A stretch of 64,000 nt of DNA from CAG-791 sp045546175 (lineage in GTDB: Bacteria > Bacillota > Clostridia > Lachnospirales > Lachnospiraceae), in the NCBI GenBank assembly GCA_045546175.1, contig JAZQCI010000029.1:1-64000 (forward strand), written 5' to 3'. Under the pieces are notes generated by a model. That model saw nothing but the letters and a program-made list of their open reading frames with translations. It made no database searches and was not told where the DNA came from. The position numbers and the translations under genes are program-made. Numbering within the stretch: the first letter of the stretch is position 1; each line of letters starts with the position of its first letter. This document shows, piece by piece, positions 44,263 through 52,916 of the stretch.

Positions 44263-44911
44263 ACCGCAGCCTCCTTTCCAGGAAACTCCCGAGCGCGGAG
44301 ACCGGAAGCAGAATGATCAGATAGAAGAACACAAGGAGCGCCAGACATTCCAGCGTCTTGTAGTAAAGGCCGATCAGGTCTTTGGCCGTGAACATCAGGT
44401 CCATCAGGCTGATGGCGGAGAAAACGCTGGTCTCCTTGAGCAAAAAGATCACATTGGCCACAAAGGCCGGCACGCTGATGGACACCGCCTGCGGCAGTAT
44501 GATATGCAAGACCGCCTGCTGCCTGGTCATGCCCAGTGACAGCGCGCTCTCCATCTGGATGGGCTCCACTGCCTCGAGGCCGCTCCGAAAGGTCTCCGCC
44601 ATGTAGGCGCCGCCCAAAAGGGCGAGTCCCAGTACGCCGCAGGGCTCCGCCGGGATCTCCAGCCCGATCTTGGGAAGGCCAAAATACAGAAAGAACAGCT
44701 GCACCAGCAGCGGCGTATTTCTGAACAGTTCGATGTAGATTCCCACTATATTTTGCAAGACCGGAATCCTGTAGTGCCGGATCAGCGCGCACACAAAGCC
44801 CAGACCTATGGCGGCCGCAATGCCTGCCCAGCCGATCCGCAGAGTCAGAAACATCGCGTCCCGGTAAAGCGGCAGATAGGATACGATGACGTCCCATCGC
44901 AGTAGTTCCAT
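44243..44911 (-). CDS. Polar amino acid ABC transporter permease (2)
   Basis: 222 residues of the same family, with RNTPLLVQLFFLYFGLPKIG (the HisMQ signature) and EAVEPIQMESALSLGMTRQQAVLHIILPQAV as coupling loop. It follows the binding-protein gene after 127 bases. Partner of permease 1. Confidence 0.9.
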   Translation of the reverse strand: MELLRWDVIVSYLPLYRDAMFLTLRIGWAGIAAAIGLGFVCALIRHYRIPVLQNIVGIYIELFRNTPLLVQLFFLYFGLPKIGLEIPAEPCGVLGLALLGGAYMAETFRSGLEAVEPIQMESALSLGMTRQQAVLHIILPQAVSISVPAFVANVIFLLKETSVFSAISLMDLMFTAKDLIGLYYKTLECLALLVFFYLIILLPVSALGSFLERRLRYAGFGD

Positions 44912-45038
44912 GATTCCCTCCTTTTTACGCAGAGTATCCTCAGGCGAGGGGAGTGCCTGAGGATACCGTATCTGTGTGTGAAATTGCCCATATTTCCGTC
45001 ACAGATTCTACGTCGAAGTAAGATTTCAGGGCTCGGCG

Positions 45039-45995
45039 TCAGTCCTGTACCGGCGCTGCCGCCTGGCCGCCCTCAACTACCAGGGTCTCCTCAAACTCAG
45101 GACCGTAGGTATCTGTCAGTGTCGCTTCATAGTCCGCATGGAAGAATTTCTCTTCCCCGAGCTTAACGATCTCGTCGTTGAGCCAGTTCAGAAGGGTCTC
45201 ATTTCCCTTGGTCACTGCCGGCGCGATGGTATCTGCACTGCCCAGTGAGTCAATTCCTACCGTATACCCTTCGTTTTCCGCCGCGAAAGCAATGACTTCC
45301 GTGTTGTCATTGGCCCACGCCACGCCGGTCCCGTTTTCGAAAGCGCTCTTGGCCGCCGCGTAGGTGTCAAACTTCTGCAGCTTGATCTCCGGGTTGTTCT
45401 TGGTCAGATAGGTCTCCGCCGTCGTTCCGGAGATGACAATGACCTGATCGTCCGCTGTGATCTGCGACAGATCCGTGATTACCCTGTCATTGTGAGAGAC
45501 AACGCCCAGCGCCACGTTCATGTAAGGCAGTGCGAAGTCAACTTCTTCCGCTCTCTCCGGCGTCACCGTGAAATTGGCCAGAATGATATCCACTTTGCCC
45601 GTCTGCAGGTACTCAATTCTGCTCGCCGCCTCTGTCGAGACATATTCGAGCTCCACGCCCAGGTCCTGTGCGATCCTGTTGCCAAAATATACATCGTAGC
45701 CTTGATACTGCCCATTCTCATCTACATAGCCGAAAGGACTCTTGTCAGAGAACACGCCGATGATGACCTTGCCGCTGGCCTGAATTTCTTCCAGAGTCCT
45801 GAATCCGGCATTATTGCTCTCTGCGGCGTCTGCCGCTTCCGTTCCGGCGGCTTCCGCTTCTGTCTCCTGTGCCTGCGGCTCATCAGCGCCCTGCGACGTT
45901 GTGCCCGATCCTGAGCCGCATCCGGCCAGAAGCGATCCAGTCAGGATCAGTCCCAGTACTGCGGCGCCCGTCTTCTTAATCCAATTCTTTTTCAT
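45039..45995 (-). CDS. Amino acid ABC transporter substrate-binding lipoprotein
   Basis: 318 residues. A lipoprotein signal peptide (MKKNWIKKTGAAVLGLILTG then SLLAGC) puts the lipidated Cys near residue 26. An acidic linker precedes the family-3 binding domain: VIIGVFSDKSPFGYVDENGQYQGYDVYFGNRIA, VDIILANFTVTPERAEEVDFALPYM. The sequence resembles glutamate/cystine/polar amino acid receptors; the leader peptide upstream argues for a sulfur amino acid or arginine. The ATG at 45995 has AAGGAG upstream. Confidence 0.9.
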   Translation of the reverse strand: MKKNWIKKTGAAVLGLILTGSLLAGCGSGSGTTSQGADEPQAQETEAEAAGTEAADAAESNNAGFRTLEEIQASGKVIIGVFSDKSPFGYVDENGQYQGYDVYFGNRIAQDLGVELEYVSTEAASRIEYLQTGKVDIILANFTVTPERAEEVDFALPYMNVALGVVSHNDRVITDLSQITADDQVIVISGTTAETYLTKNNPEIKLQKFDTYAAAKSAFENGTGVAWANDNTEVIAFAAENEGYTVGIDSLGSADTIAPAVTKGNETLLNWLNDEIVKLGEEKFFHADYEATLTDTYGPEFEETLVVEGGQAAAPVQD

Positions 45996-46118
45996 AACTT
46001 TCTCCTTCTGTACCAACAACCTCAGAGGTCATGTGTCCCTCAGGTCTGTTTCTTTCTGTCTTCCGCTCCGCCTCACAATCTTCCGGAGCCTTAGGAAATC
46101 GACCAAATCTGAGCAAAT

Positions 46119-46270
46119 GTAAAAGCCCGGAAGCTTTTACAAACTCCCGGGCAGATGGCGAATCGTCTCTCACTTGTTTCAATGCAGATCCTCGATCCTT
46201 TTATCAGGCGTACCGATCAAGGACATGAAAGCATGTCAATACGCCTGGCCATACTATGTGCCCGGGAGTT
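46119..46270 (-). promoter_or_regulatory. Structured mRNA leader with competing stems, upstream of the ABC operon
   Basis: Reading the minus strand: AACTCCCGGGCA (46259-46270) pairs with TGCCCGGGAGTT (about 46143-46154), enclosing a hairpin CAGGCGTA..TACGCCTG with an inner GACATG/CATGTC. Directly after it, GTAAAAGC/GCTTTTAC forms another hairpin, and CCCGG from the closing arm can instead pair with CCGGG in that loop. The left arm lies inside the leader-peptide gene, so a ribosome there would break the long stem. No U-run follows, so control may be on translation or by RNA stability. Confidence 0.55.
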
Positions 46271-46321
46271 AAACATTCGCATACACATCGTGCAGTTGTT
46301 TCTCCATCTTACGTCAAACAT
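46217..46321 (-). CDS. 34-residue leader peptide rich in Met, Cys and Arg
   Basis: ATG at 46321 has GAAGGAG six bases upstream, a better site than many genes here. The peptide opens MFDVRWRNNCTMCMRMF and ends MLSCP, with 6 Met, 3 Cys and 6 Arg in 34 residues. The TGC-ACG-ATG-TGT-ATG-CGA-ATG run is followed directly by the left arm of the long leader stem. This is the plan of a ribosome-mediated attenuator in which scarcity of Met, Cys or Arg stalls the ribosome and changes the RNA fold ahead of the transporter genes. Confidence 0.55.
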   Translation of the reverse strand: MFDVRWRNNCTMCMRMFNSRAHSMARRIDMLSCP

Positions 46322-46405
46322 TGCTTTCTCCTTCTGCTTTTCCCACATTCACTGCAGGATTCAGTTTCTCTGTCCCTTGGGGACCGCTCAGTTGATCTGT
46401 TAAGG

Positions 46406-46434
46406 ATACTATCACTATTAACCTAGTATGTCAA
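46406..46434 (-). promoter_or_regulatory. Sigma-A promoter of the ABC transporter operon
   Basis: Minus strand TTGACA (46429-46434), 17-base spacer, TAGTAT (46406-46411). Transcription from about 46399 leaves a leader of about 400 bases before the binding-protein start. Confidence 0.75.
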
Positions 46435-46468
46435 TAGGTTTTATTCTTTATTCCCTTTAGTGCACTCA

Positions 46469-46494
46469 AAAAGCCGCACCCGAAGGTGCGGCCG
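46469..46494 (-). terminator. Terminator of the DUF937 gene
   Basis: Minus strand GCCGCACC-TTCG-GGTGCGGC followed by TTTTT, a UUCG-loop intrinsic terminator. Confidence 0.85.
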
Positions 46495-46518
46495 ATAAAA
46501 TCACAATATCAGTCTGTG

Positions 46519-47088
46519 TTATTTTCTGGCATTCAAAAGTGCCTGCAGAAGCGCCGTTCCGTTGATGGCGTCATCCTTCTCATCCTTGTCATCCTTCTGC
46601 ATGTTTGCGGCTGTTCCGAGGATCGCGCTGAAAATGCCGGGGATAGGGCTTGCCGAAGGTGCGGCCTGCTGTGTCATTGCTGCGCCGGAGCTCGCCTCCG
46701 ATACGCCGCTCATCAGTGCGGGAGCCATGATCGCCAGAATCTGATTGACCTGCTCGGCCGTCAGGCCGGACTGCGCAGAAAGGTTGGTCGTAACTTCATC
46801 CTGTTTCTTGCCCAGGATATGGCCGATGATCTTGCCGCCGTCCTTCTCGTCCGCATTCTTGAGCTGAAGCTGCATCTCCTCCTTATTGTTGTGCTGTGCA
46901 AGTGCACCGAGCAGAGAGCTGACTCCTTCTCCCGAAGATGCGTTCTTGGTCATGTACTTAAGCAGGATCGGAACAGCAAGCATGATAAGCTTTTTAATCT
47001 GTTTCTGGGAAAGGCCCGTCTTTTTGGCTACCTGTCCAAGCGAATTCTTCGCTGTCAAAGCCGTCAGCAATAAACTAAGCAGATTCAT
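46519..47088 (-). CDS. DUF937 domain protein
   Basis: 189 residues beginning MNLLSLLLTALTAKNSLGQVAKKTGLSQKQIKKLIMLAVPILL. Two DUF937-like repeats are seen, the second around LSAQSGLTAEQVNQILAIMAPALM. The family is widespread, helical and of unknown function. The charged tail KDDKDEKDD precedes a short last helix. GGAGG precedes the start; own terminator. The 47089-47268 stretch upstream has no gene. Confidence 0.82.
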   Translation of the reverse strand: MNLLSLLLTALTAKNSLGQVAKKTGLSQKQIKKLIMLAVPILLKYMTKNASSGEGVSSLLGALAQHNNKEEMQLQLKNADEKDGGKIIGHILGKKQDEVTTNLSAQSGLTAEQVNQILAIMAPALMSGVSEASSGAAMTQQAAPSASPIPGIFSAILGTAANMQKDDKDEKDDAINGTALLQALLNARK

Positions 47089-47268
47089 AAATCCTCCCTC
47101 CTGTGCCGCCGGGCACATCCTGTCCCGCGGCCTGCTCTTAATTAGTGTTCCCGCAGATCAGTACGCTCTGCGCTTAACAGTATTTTACCGCAACTGCAGC
47201 ATTTATTCTTCTGTTTTCTGCCAAAACATTGCAAAACAATACGTTCTTTTTCTCTTCATGTTTGCCGC

Positions 47269-48300
47269 TTACAGCAGCTCCGCCATATCGTAAATCAGCT
47301 TCTCCGTCTTCTTCCACCCGATGCAGGCATCCGTGATGCTCTTGCCGTAGACGCCTCCGCCCACCGGCTGGTTTCCGTCCTCGATGTAACTCTCCACCAT
47401 AAAGCCTTTCACCAGCTTCTTCACCTTGGGGTTGTAGCGGCAGGAGTGCAGCACTTCCTTGAGGATGCGCGCCTGCTCAAAAGGCTTCTTGCCGCTGTTG
47501 GCGTGGTTGCAGTCGATCACGACGGCGGGATTCTTCAGCTCCCACTTCTTATAGAGATCCGAGAGATAGAGCAGGTCCTCATAGTGATAGTTGGGGTGCG
47601 TGACGCCCTGCCTGTTCACATAACCTCTGAGGATCGCGTGCGCGTATGGATTTCCGTAGGAATGTCCCTCCCAGCCGCGATAGATGAAATCGTGCTCGTG
47701 CTGCGCCGCCATAATACTGTTCATCATGACCGTCAGGTCTCCGCTGGTGGGATTCTTCATGCCGACAGGGCACTCGATGGCACTGGCGGTCAGTCTGTGC
47801 TGCTGGTCCTCCACGCTGCGGGCGCCCACCGCCACATAGCCCAGAAGGTCGTCCAGGTACTTGTGGTTTTCCGGATAGAGCATCTCGTCCGCGCAGACAA
47901 ATCCCGTCTCCTTGACCGCGCGCATATGGAGCTCCCTGGTGGCAATAATGCCCTTGAAGAGATCGGGCGAAGCGTTGGGATCGGGCTGGTGGACAAGCCC
48001 CTTGTAGCCGTCTCCGGTCGTCCTGGGTTTGTTCGTGTAAATGCGGGGAACGATCAGAATCTTGTCACTGACCTGCTCCCGCAGCGGCACGAGCCTGGAA
48101 ATGTAGTCGATCACGCTCTCCTCATTATCCGCGGAGCAGGGACCGATGATCAGGACGAGCTTTTCGCTGTCGCCGGAGAAGATCGCCTTGAGCTCCGTGA
48201 TCGTTCTCTCCACTCTCTCAGCCATATCGCCGGTCAGCGGATACATCTCCTTGGTCTCCATAGGGATTGGAAGTTTCCGCTTGAAATCCATGTACATCAT
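47269..48300 (-). CDS. aroF: 3-deoxy-7-phosphoheptulonate synthase (DAHP synthase, class I)
   Basis: 343 residues. LVLIIGPCSADNEESVIDYI, VPRIYTNKPRTTGDGYKGL, ADEMLYPENHKYLDDLLGYVAVGARSVEDQQHR, and VIDCNHANSGKKPFEQ are conserved in class I (AroF/G/H-like) enzymes. It condenses phosphoenolpyruvate and erythrose 4-phosphate, the first step to chorismate. The isozyme letter is not determined by sequence alone. AAGGAG precedes the start. Last gene of the aromatic operon; feedback probably by one aromatic amino acid. Confidence 0.9.
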   Translation of the reverse strand: MMYMDFKRKLPIPMETKEMYPLTGDMAERVERTITELKAIFSGDSEKLVLIIGPCSADNEESVIDYISRLVPLREQVSDKILIVPRIYTNKPRTTGDGYKGLVHQPDPNASPDLFKGIIATRELHMRAVKETGFVCADEMLYPENHKYLDDLLGYVAVGARSVEDQQHRLTASAIECPVGMKNPTSGDLTVMMNSIMAAQHEHDFIYRGWEGHSYGNPYAHAILRGYVNRQGVTHPNYHYEDLLYLSDLYKKWELKNPAVVIDCNHANSGKKPFEQARILKEVLHSCRYNPKVKKLVKGFMVESYIEDGNQPVGGGVYGKSITDACIGWKKTEKLIYDMAELL

Positions 48301-48321
48301 AGTTTTGTTCTCCTTATTGGG

Positions 48322-49335
48322 TCAAAGTCTGACCACCACTTCAATGCCGTATCGAAGCACCGCCGGGTCTACCTTCTGTATTGTATAAGAGCCCACTGTA
48401 TCCACACTCACGATGGAGACGAAGCCGTCGCCCATCTTCTTGTCATGCAGCACGGCCTTGTAGACCTCCTCGGGATCCGCGTGGACCCTCGCCGGAAGGT
48501 GCAGCGCGCCGAGTACGGGGACCAGTCTTGAGCGGACCGCCGGCGAGCACATGGGGATCATTCCCATCGCGACACATTCTCCGTGAAGAAGGCCGGTGAC
48601 GCTCTCAATCCCGTGGCCGATGGTATGACCGAAATTCAATATTTTGCGCACGCCGCTCTCGCGCTCATCCTCTTCGACGACCTTTTTCTTGACCATGAGC
48701 GATGCGGCGATCACTTTCTCGAGGTCGAGGGGTGCCCCGCCTGCCGCGTAATCCTCAAACATGGCGAAGAGAACCGGATCCGCGATCAGACCCGCTTTGA
48801 CCGCCTCCGCGAGGCCGCTGGACTTCTGCCTTTCAGAAAGGGTGTCCAGCGTGTCGGGGTCGATCAGCACCTTTTTCGGCTGCCAGAAAGCGCCGACAAT
48901 GTTCTTGACGCCGCCCAGGTTCACCGCCGTCTTGCCGCCGATGGAGCTGTCCACCTGGGACAGAATGGTGGTCGGAATGTTGTAGAAGTCTATGCCGCGC
49001 ATGTAGCAGGCCGCCGCAAAGCCGCCCAGATCTCCCACGACGCCGCCTCCGACGGAGCAGACGCAGTCGCCCCGCGTAAAGCCCAGTTCCATCATCTTCG
49101 TGAGAATCGCTTCCAAAACAGCGAAGCTCTTACTGCCTTCCCCTTGCTGCACTGTATAGATATGGGGCTCTCGGCACCGGTCTGCGACCGTCAGCGCGTA
49201 CCGCGCCGGCACGCCTTCGTCCGTGAGAATGAGGACTCTCCTGTCCAGGTTCAGCAGTTCTCCCGCCCTTTTAAGGCACCCTCTCTCCAAAACGATATCG
49301 TAACTCGCTTCCCCAAGTTCCATGCGAATGATCAT
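48322..49335 (-). CDS. aroB: 3-dehydroquinate synthase
   Basis: 337 residues. SVGGGVVGDLGGFAAACYMRGIDFYNIPTTILSQVDSSIGGKTAVNL binds NAD and substrate. Zinc ligands lie in ILNFGHTIGHGIE and LHGECVAMG. It converts DAHP to 3-dehydroquinate, the step after the neighbouring DAHP synthase. Overlaps pheA by four bases. Slightly short C-terminus for the family but with all active-site blocks. Confidence 0.92.
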   Translation of the reverse strand: MIIRMELGEASYDIVLERGCLKRAGELLNLDRRVLILTDEGVPARYALTVADRCREPHIYTVQQGEGSKSFAVLEAILTKMMELGFTRGDCVCSVGGGVVGDLGGFAAACYMRGIDFYNIPTTILSQVDSSIGGKTAVNLGGVKNIVGAFWQPKKVLIDPDTLDTLSERQKSSGLAEAVKAGLIADPVLFAMFEDYAAGGAPLDLEKVIAASLMVKKKVVEEDERESGVRKILNFGHTIGHGIESVTGLLHGECVAMGMIPMCSPAVRSRLVPVLGALHLPARVHADPEEVYKAVLHDKKMGDGFVSIVSVDTVGSYTIQKVDPAVLRYGIEVVVRL

Positions 49336-50444
49336 ATTGACTCCCCTCCCTGCTGCGAATTTCCCGTCGCGGTGTAGCGGCCGACGACTTTGATCCCGGG
49401 GCAGGTACCCCTGAGCGCGCTGATCATGCGGCGCCCGTTTTCGGAGGAATCATCTCCCTCCACTTCCGCGTAGAAATAGTAGTGCCAGGCCAAGTCCTTC
49501 ATGGGACGGGACCGCAGCACGCGCATATTGAAATTGTAGGCGCTGATGACGTTGATGGCCTTGGCCAGGCCGCCCGCCTCGTCCTTTACGGTGAACAGGA
49601 GCAGGAAAGCACCTGCGTCCCTCTTTCCCGTCACCTTGTTCTCGACCCTTGAGAAAACCGCGAACCGGGTCGTGTTGTTCTTGCTCTCGTTAATATCGTG
49701 ATCCAGGATCTCCAGGCCATAGAGCGCGGCAGTCTCCTCACTGGCGATAGCGGCAACGCTGGGGTCACCGTCTTTTGCCACTTTCTGCGCCGCCAGCGCC
49801 GTGTTGGCCGTACTGATCACATCAAATCCGTTCTTTCTGATATAGCTCCTGCACTGGGAGATGGCCTGGGGATGGCTCAGAACAGTCTTAATATCTGACA
49901 GTTTTGTCCCGGGAAGGGCGAGCAGGTTCTGGTTGATGGACAGGTCATAGACGCCGTTCACATACAGGTTTCCGGAGAACATCAGGTCCAGTACCTGTCC
50001 GACTTCTCCCGCCGAGCTGTTCTCGATGGGAAGAACGGCCACGTCGCACTCCCCTTTTTCCACCGCCTCGTAGGCCGACTCAAAGGAAGGATAGGACTGG
50101 AGCGTTCCGTCGGGGAAAATGCGCCCCGCGGCAATGTGGGCAAACGCCCCCTCCACGCCGCTGTAGGCGACCTTCAGTCCTTCCATCAGATAGTGCTGCC
50201 AGCGCTTGCTGACGTCCATCGTATCCTGCAGGAAATTCACGTAAAAAGAGCGAAGCTCCGGGTTCTCGATCCGGGCACTTCTCCCTTTAATGACCCTTGC
50301 CTCCTGTTCCTTGTCCTCTATGGGGAGTCCGCGCTCCTTTTTGTAAGCCGCTATTTCTCTGACCGCCTCCATTCGGCGCTCAAACAGCTTTGCCATCTCC
50401 TCGTCGACCTGTCTGATCACTTCTCTGCTTTCTTTAAGATCCAT
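49332..50444 (-). CDS. pheA: Bifunctional chorismate mutase / prephenate dehydratase
   Basis: 370 residues from the second ATG, which has GGGAGG six bases upstream. Residues 1-85 are an AroQ chorismate mutase (VIRQVDEEMAKLFERRMEAVREIAAYKKERGLPI). Then the dehydratase (VAYSGVEGAFAHIAAG, VLPIENSSAGEVGQVLDLM, NNTTRFAVFSR) and a C-terminal ACT domain (VKDEAGGLAKAINVISAYNFNMRVLRSRP) follow. It makes phenylpyruvate; the ACT domain senses phenylalanine. Confidence 0.93.
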   Translation of the reverse strand: MDLKESREVIRQVDEEMAKLFERRMEAVREIAAYKKERGLPIEDKEQEARVIKGRSARIENPELRSFYVNFLQDTMDVSKRWQHYLMEGLKVAYSGVEGAFAHIAAGRIFPDGTLQSYPSFESAYEAVEKGECDVAVLPIENSSAGEVGQVLDLMFSGNLYVNGVYDLSINQNLLALPGTKLSDIKTVLSHPQAISQCRSYIRKNGFDVISTANTALAAQKVAKDGDPSVAAIASEETAALYGLEILDHDINESKNNTTRFAVFSRVENKVTGKRDAGAFLLLFTVKDEAGGLAKAINVISAYNFNMRVLRSRPMKDLAWHYYFYAEVEGDDSSENGRRMISALRGTCPGIKVVGRYTATGNSQQGGESI

Positions 50445-50463
50445 ATCCATCCTCCCTCTAAAA

Positions 50464-50997
50464 TCACTGAATAAAGACGACCGCCGATCTCTTGAACGCG
50501 GACGCGATCCGCACGCAGGCGGAATAGATCAGGCCTATGCTGTATAGGTAGACGAGCATGGTCTCGTCCTTGGCAAAAAACAGACTTGCCACAAGCATCA
50601 GGATACTCACGATTCCCTGCAGCATATTGCTCCTCCAGTGAACGGATTTATAGCGCATTGCCTCGAGCGAGCGAAGGATATTGACTGTTCCAGCAAAGGC
50701 ATGAAAGCCGATCAGATAGAGCGTTACAAAGAATCTGGAATCGTTGGCGAGAGAGAGCGTAAACAGGCCTATGTCCAGAAAAGCGACGCCGATAAACAGG
50801 ATGAGCTTGCCGCCCACCATGCACCGGGCCATCGTGAAGTAATAGATCAGCTCCGCGACTCCCCTTACGAGCAGGGACACCGCCAGGAGCAGCAGGATGT
50901 ACACACATCCGTCCTCCGGCTCGACGATCAGGCACCCTGCCGCGAGCAGCATCCCCACACCGATCACTATATTTTGAATGCGCTGGAACCTGCTCAT
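50464..50997 (-). CDS. DUF308/HdeD-like membrane protein
   Basis: 177 residues with six hydrophobic helices (IVIGVGMLLAAGCLIV, YILLLLAVSLLVRGVAELIYYF, LILFIGVAFLDIGLFTLSL and more), the layout of HdeD-type proteins. Family members affect acid tolerance in some bacteria; function here unknown. It overlaps the DUF6765 gene by four bases and lies 19 bases before pheA. Confidence 0.78.
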   Translation of the reverse strand: MSRFQRIQNIVIGVGMLLAAGCLIVEPEDGCVYILLLLAVSLLVRGVAELIYYFTMARCMVGGKLILFIGVAFLDIGLFTLSLANDSRFFVTLYLIGFHAFAGTVNILRSLEAMRYKSVHWRSNMLQGIVSILMLVASLFFAKDETMLVYLYSIGLIYSACVRIASAFKRSAVVFIQ

Positions 50998-52202
50998 GAC
51001 CGTGCCTCACCTCTTCTCTTTTTCAGTTCCTGTTCCACGAACAGGATAAAGTCCCGGATCCCCAGGAGTTTGCTCTTTCTGTATTCCACCGAGTAACCTG
51101 CCAGGAGGTTTCCGGACTTAAAGATCTGGTCTGTGACCATGCCCTTCTGTGCCAGAGCCGCGCTGAAAAAGTTTCCCAGGAAAGTGCTTACCTTGTCCTC
51201 TCCCTTCGCGTCCGCATATTCTCCGCAATAACGTTTCTCGTCAAAATCCGGGATCTCCTCGCCGGAAAGCCTCTCCCCGAGCGCTTTCCATTCCGCGCTG
51301 GAATCGAGCTGCCGCTTTTCGAGGATCGCCCTGATCTCTTCCTCATAGGGAGACACCGTCTTCGTATCATAGCGCTCCGTCTCAAAGGTTTCGTACTCGC
51401 CGCGCAGATATTTCATCGCATATACCATCTGGCAGAAAGCTTTATAGTAATCCGACGGATTGTCCTTGATGATCTCTTTGTAATCGTTCCATGCCGGCAG
51501 ATATTTGTAGCGCATGAAGCTGTAGTCCGGAAGATGCCCCGCGCGCCCGTGCCCCAGGCCCATGACGGAGCTTTCCTGAAGCTGGTAGATCGTGCCCACG
51601 TAAAGTCCCTTTTCCGGGTCATCCTTTTCGACCGGATTGTGGCAGAACGTGACTCTTCTCTCTGTGAAGTTCTTGCTCCCCGTCTCAGGGTCCGTCGGAT
51701 TCTCTTCGTCCGGAATCAGTTCATAGAACCAGTAGTCTGTGTTGTTGATGACCTGGGACGGCGTCCCGGCAAAATATTGATGCGCCCACGTGTCCGCCAG
51801 AACATGCATGGCAAGACCGACGGCCTGCAGGCTTTTCTCTTTTGCCAGATTTACCGTCTTTACCAGAAGGTCCCCGTTGGGCCCGCAGATCATCCGGTAC
51901 TTTTCCTTATAGACGTGGGCTCCTTTTTTTACATCGGCATGCAGGTCCCGGGGGAGAAAGTGAAAAGAGGCCCAGATTCTCGTAATATCCTGAAGACCCA
52001 GGATATCCGTGCGCGCATCCATCATTTCGAGTTTGAGCTGGGTAGTGGCCGCGCTGTCCGGCCCATTGATCGTGGAGAGAAGCGTTCTCGTGCAGCAGTC
52101 CACAAATTGCGCGCTGTAACAGATGGCCAGGCACTCTTCGTGGGAATATCCCGCCAGATATGCCGCACAGTATGTCGCATAATAATGAAAGTCAATCTGC
52201 AT
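50994..52202 (-). CDS. DUF6765-type protein
   Basis: 402 residues beginning MQIDFHYYATYCAAYLAGYSHEECLAICYSAQFVD. LAMHVLADTWAHQYFAG looks like a metal-binding HxxxDxxxH of zinc-dependent phospholipase C-like folds, and there are early His and Asp residues to complete such a site. No signal peptide or membrane helix. Part of an operon with membrane proteins and aromatic genes. I am fairly sure of the family and do not know the reaction. Confidence 0.62.
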   Translation of the reverse strand: MQIDFHYYATYCAAYLAGYSHEECLAICYSAQFVDCCTRTLLSTINGPDSAATTQLKLEMMDARTDILGLQDITRIWASFHFLPRDLHADVKKGAHVYKEKYRMICGPNGDLLVKTVNLAKEKSLQAVGLAMHVLADTWAHQYFAGTPSQVINNTDYWFYELIPDEENPTDPETGSKNFTERRVTFCHNPVEKDDPEKGLYVGTIYQLQESSVMGLGHGRAGHLPDYSFMRYKYLPAWNDYKEIIKDNPSDYYKAFCQMVYAMKYLRGEYETFETERYDTKTVSPYEEEIRAILEKRQLDSSAEWKALGERLSGEEIPDFDEKRYCGEYADAKGEDKVSTFLGNFFSAALAQKGMVTDQIFKSGNLLAGYSVEYRKSKLLGIRDFILFVEQELKKRRGEARS

Positions 52203-52737
52203 TGTTTGTACTCTTTCCTGTTAGTTCCTGCGTCAGCTTTCTGATCATCCATGCTGCCGCGATCATCCCGATCAGTGTGATCACAGAGGTCAGGTCCATG
52301 AGCAGCGTTGAGACCATATCCAGCGCGTCTGACTCGACAGACATAACTCCCAGTATCCCCAGAATCCCTATTATTAATTCCACCAGGTCTACCAGAGCGA
52401 CACCGGCAGAGAGAACGAAGAACCAGGTGGCGGGCAATGCTTCTCCTCTGGCGATCTGCAGCGCTTTCTTTCCGATCTTCCACCGGATCCCCATATCGAT
52501 AAGGACCATCAGCAGGGCAGCTCCGATCGCTATTCCCACGTCCAGCATTACTCTTTCATCGCCGCCTGTACCCGAAAAAAAGATATCCTTAATCGGAGTC
52601 CCGACCATAAGGTACAGAACCGCTTTGACCACGCTCCAGACGCCGAATCCTATGGTGCCCATGCCAACGACGGCGAGTGTATGCTGATGCCTCCTTAATT
52701 CAATTTGACGGCTGTTTATTTCCAAGGTCTTTTCCAT
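52192..52737 (-). CDS. Unknown membrane protein, first gene of the aromatic operon
   Basis: 181 residues. Membrane helices near 23-45, 68-88, 104-130 and 145-165. No family recognised. It overlaps the next gene by 11 bases, which ties it to the DUF6765-DUF308-pheA-aroB-aroF transcript. The ATG follows GAATCTC with a weak GAAGGA site further up. Confidence 0.65.
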   Translation of the reverse strand: MEKTLEINSRQIELRRHQHTLAVVGMGTIGFGVWSVVKAVLYLMVGTPIKDIFFSGTGGDERVMLDVGIAIGAALLMVLIDMGIRWKIGKKALQIARGEALPATWFFVLSAGVALVDLVELIIGILGILGVMSVESDALDMVSTLLMDLTSVITLIGMIAAAWMIRKLTQELTGKSTNNAD

Positions 52738-52800
52738 GAGATTCTATTCCATATTCCTTCAGGGTACATTTGAGAACTGTTATCCGATGATAACCTATAA

Positions 52801-52845
52801 AAACACCCGAGTGCTGCGCTGCTGACACGCATAAACACTCGAATG
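52801..52845. terminator. Terminator-like inverted repeat
   Basis: AACACCCGAGTG and CACTCGAATGTT arms around GC-rich loop bases. It lies between the promoter region of the aromatic operon and the unknown gene at 52917. A small GGCGGCAGCCGCC palindrome lies at about 52902-52914, right behind that gene's stop. Confidence 0.5.
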
Positions 52846-52916
52846 TTCTTCTTTCTACACAAATATACTCGAGCTTTGCCCCACGGTCAAGGGAAGCAAA
52901 CGGCGGCAGCCGCCAT

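Noticed and set aside
46131..46270. Known riboswitch (SAM, lysine, T-box) or structural RNA before the ABC operon
   Set aside because: No AGGGUGGNACCGCG T-box bulge, no S-box core and no SRP or 6S hallmark. The leader-peptide model fits better.
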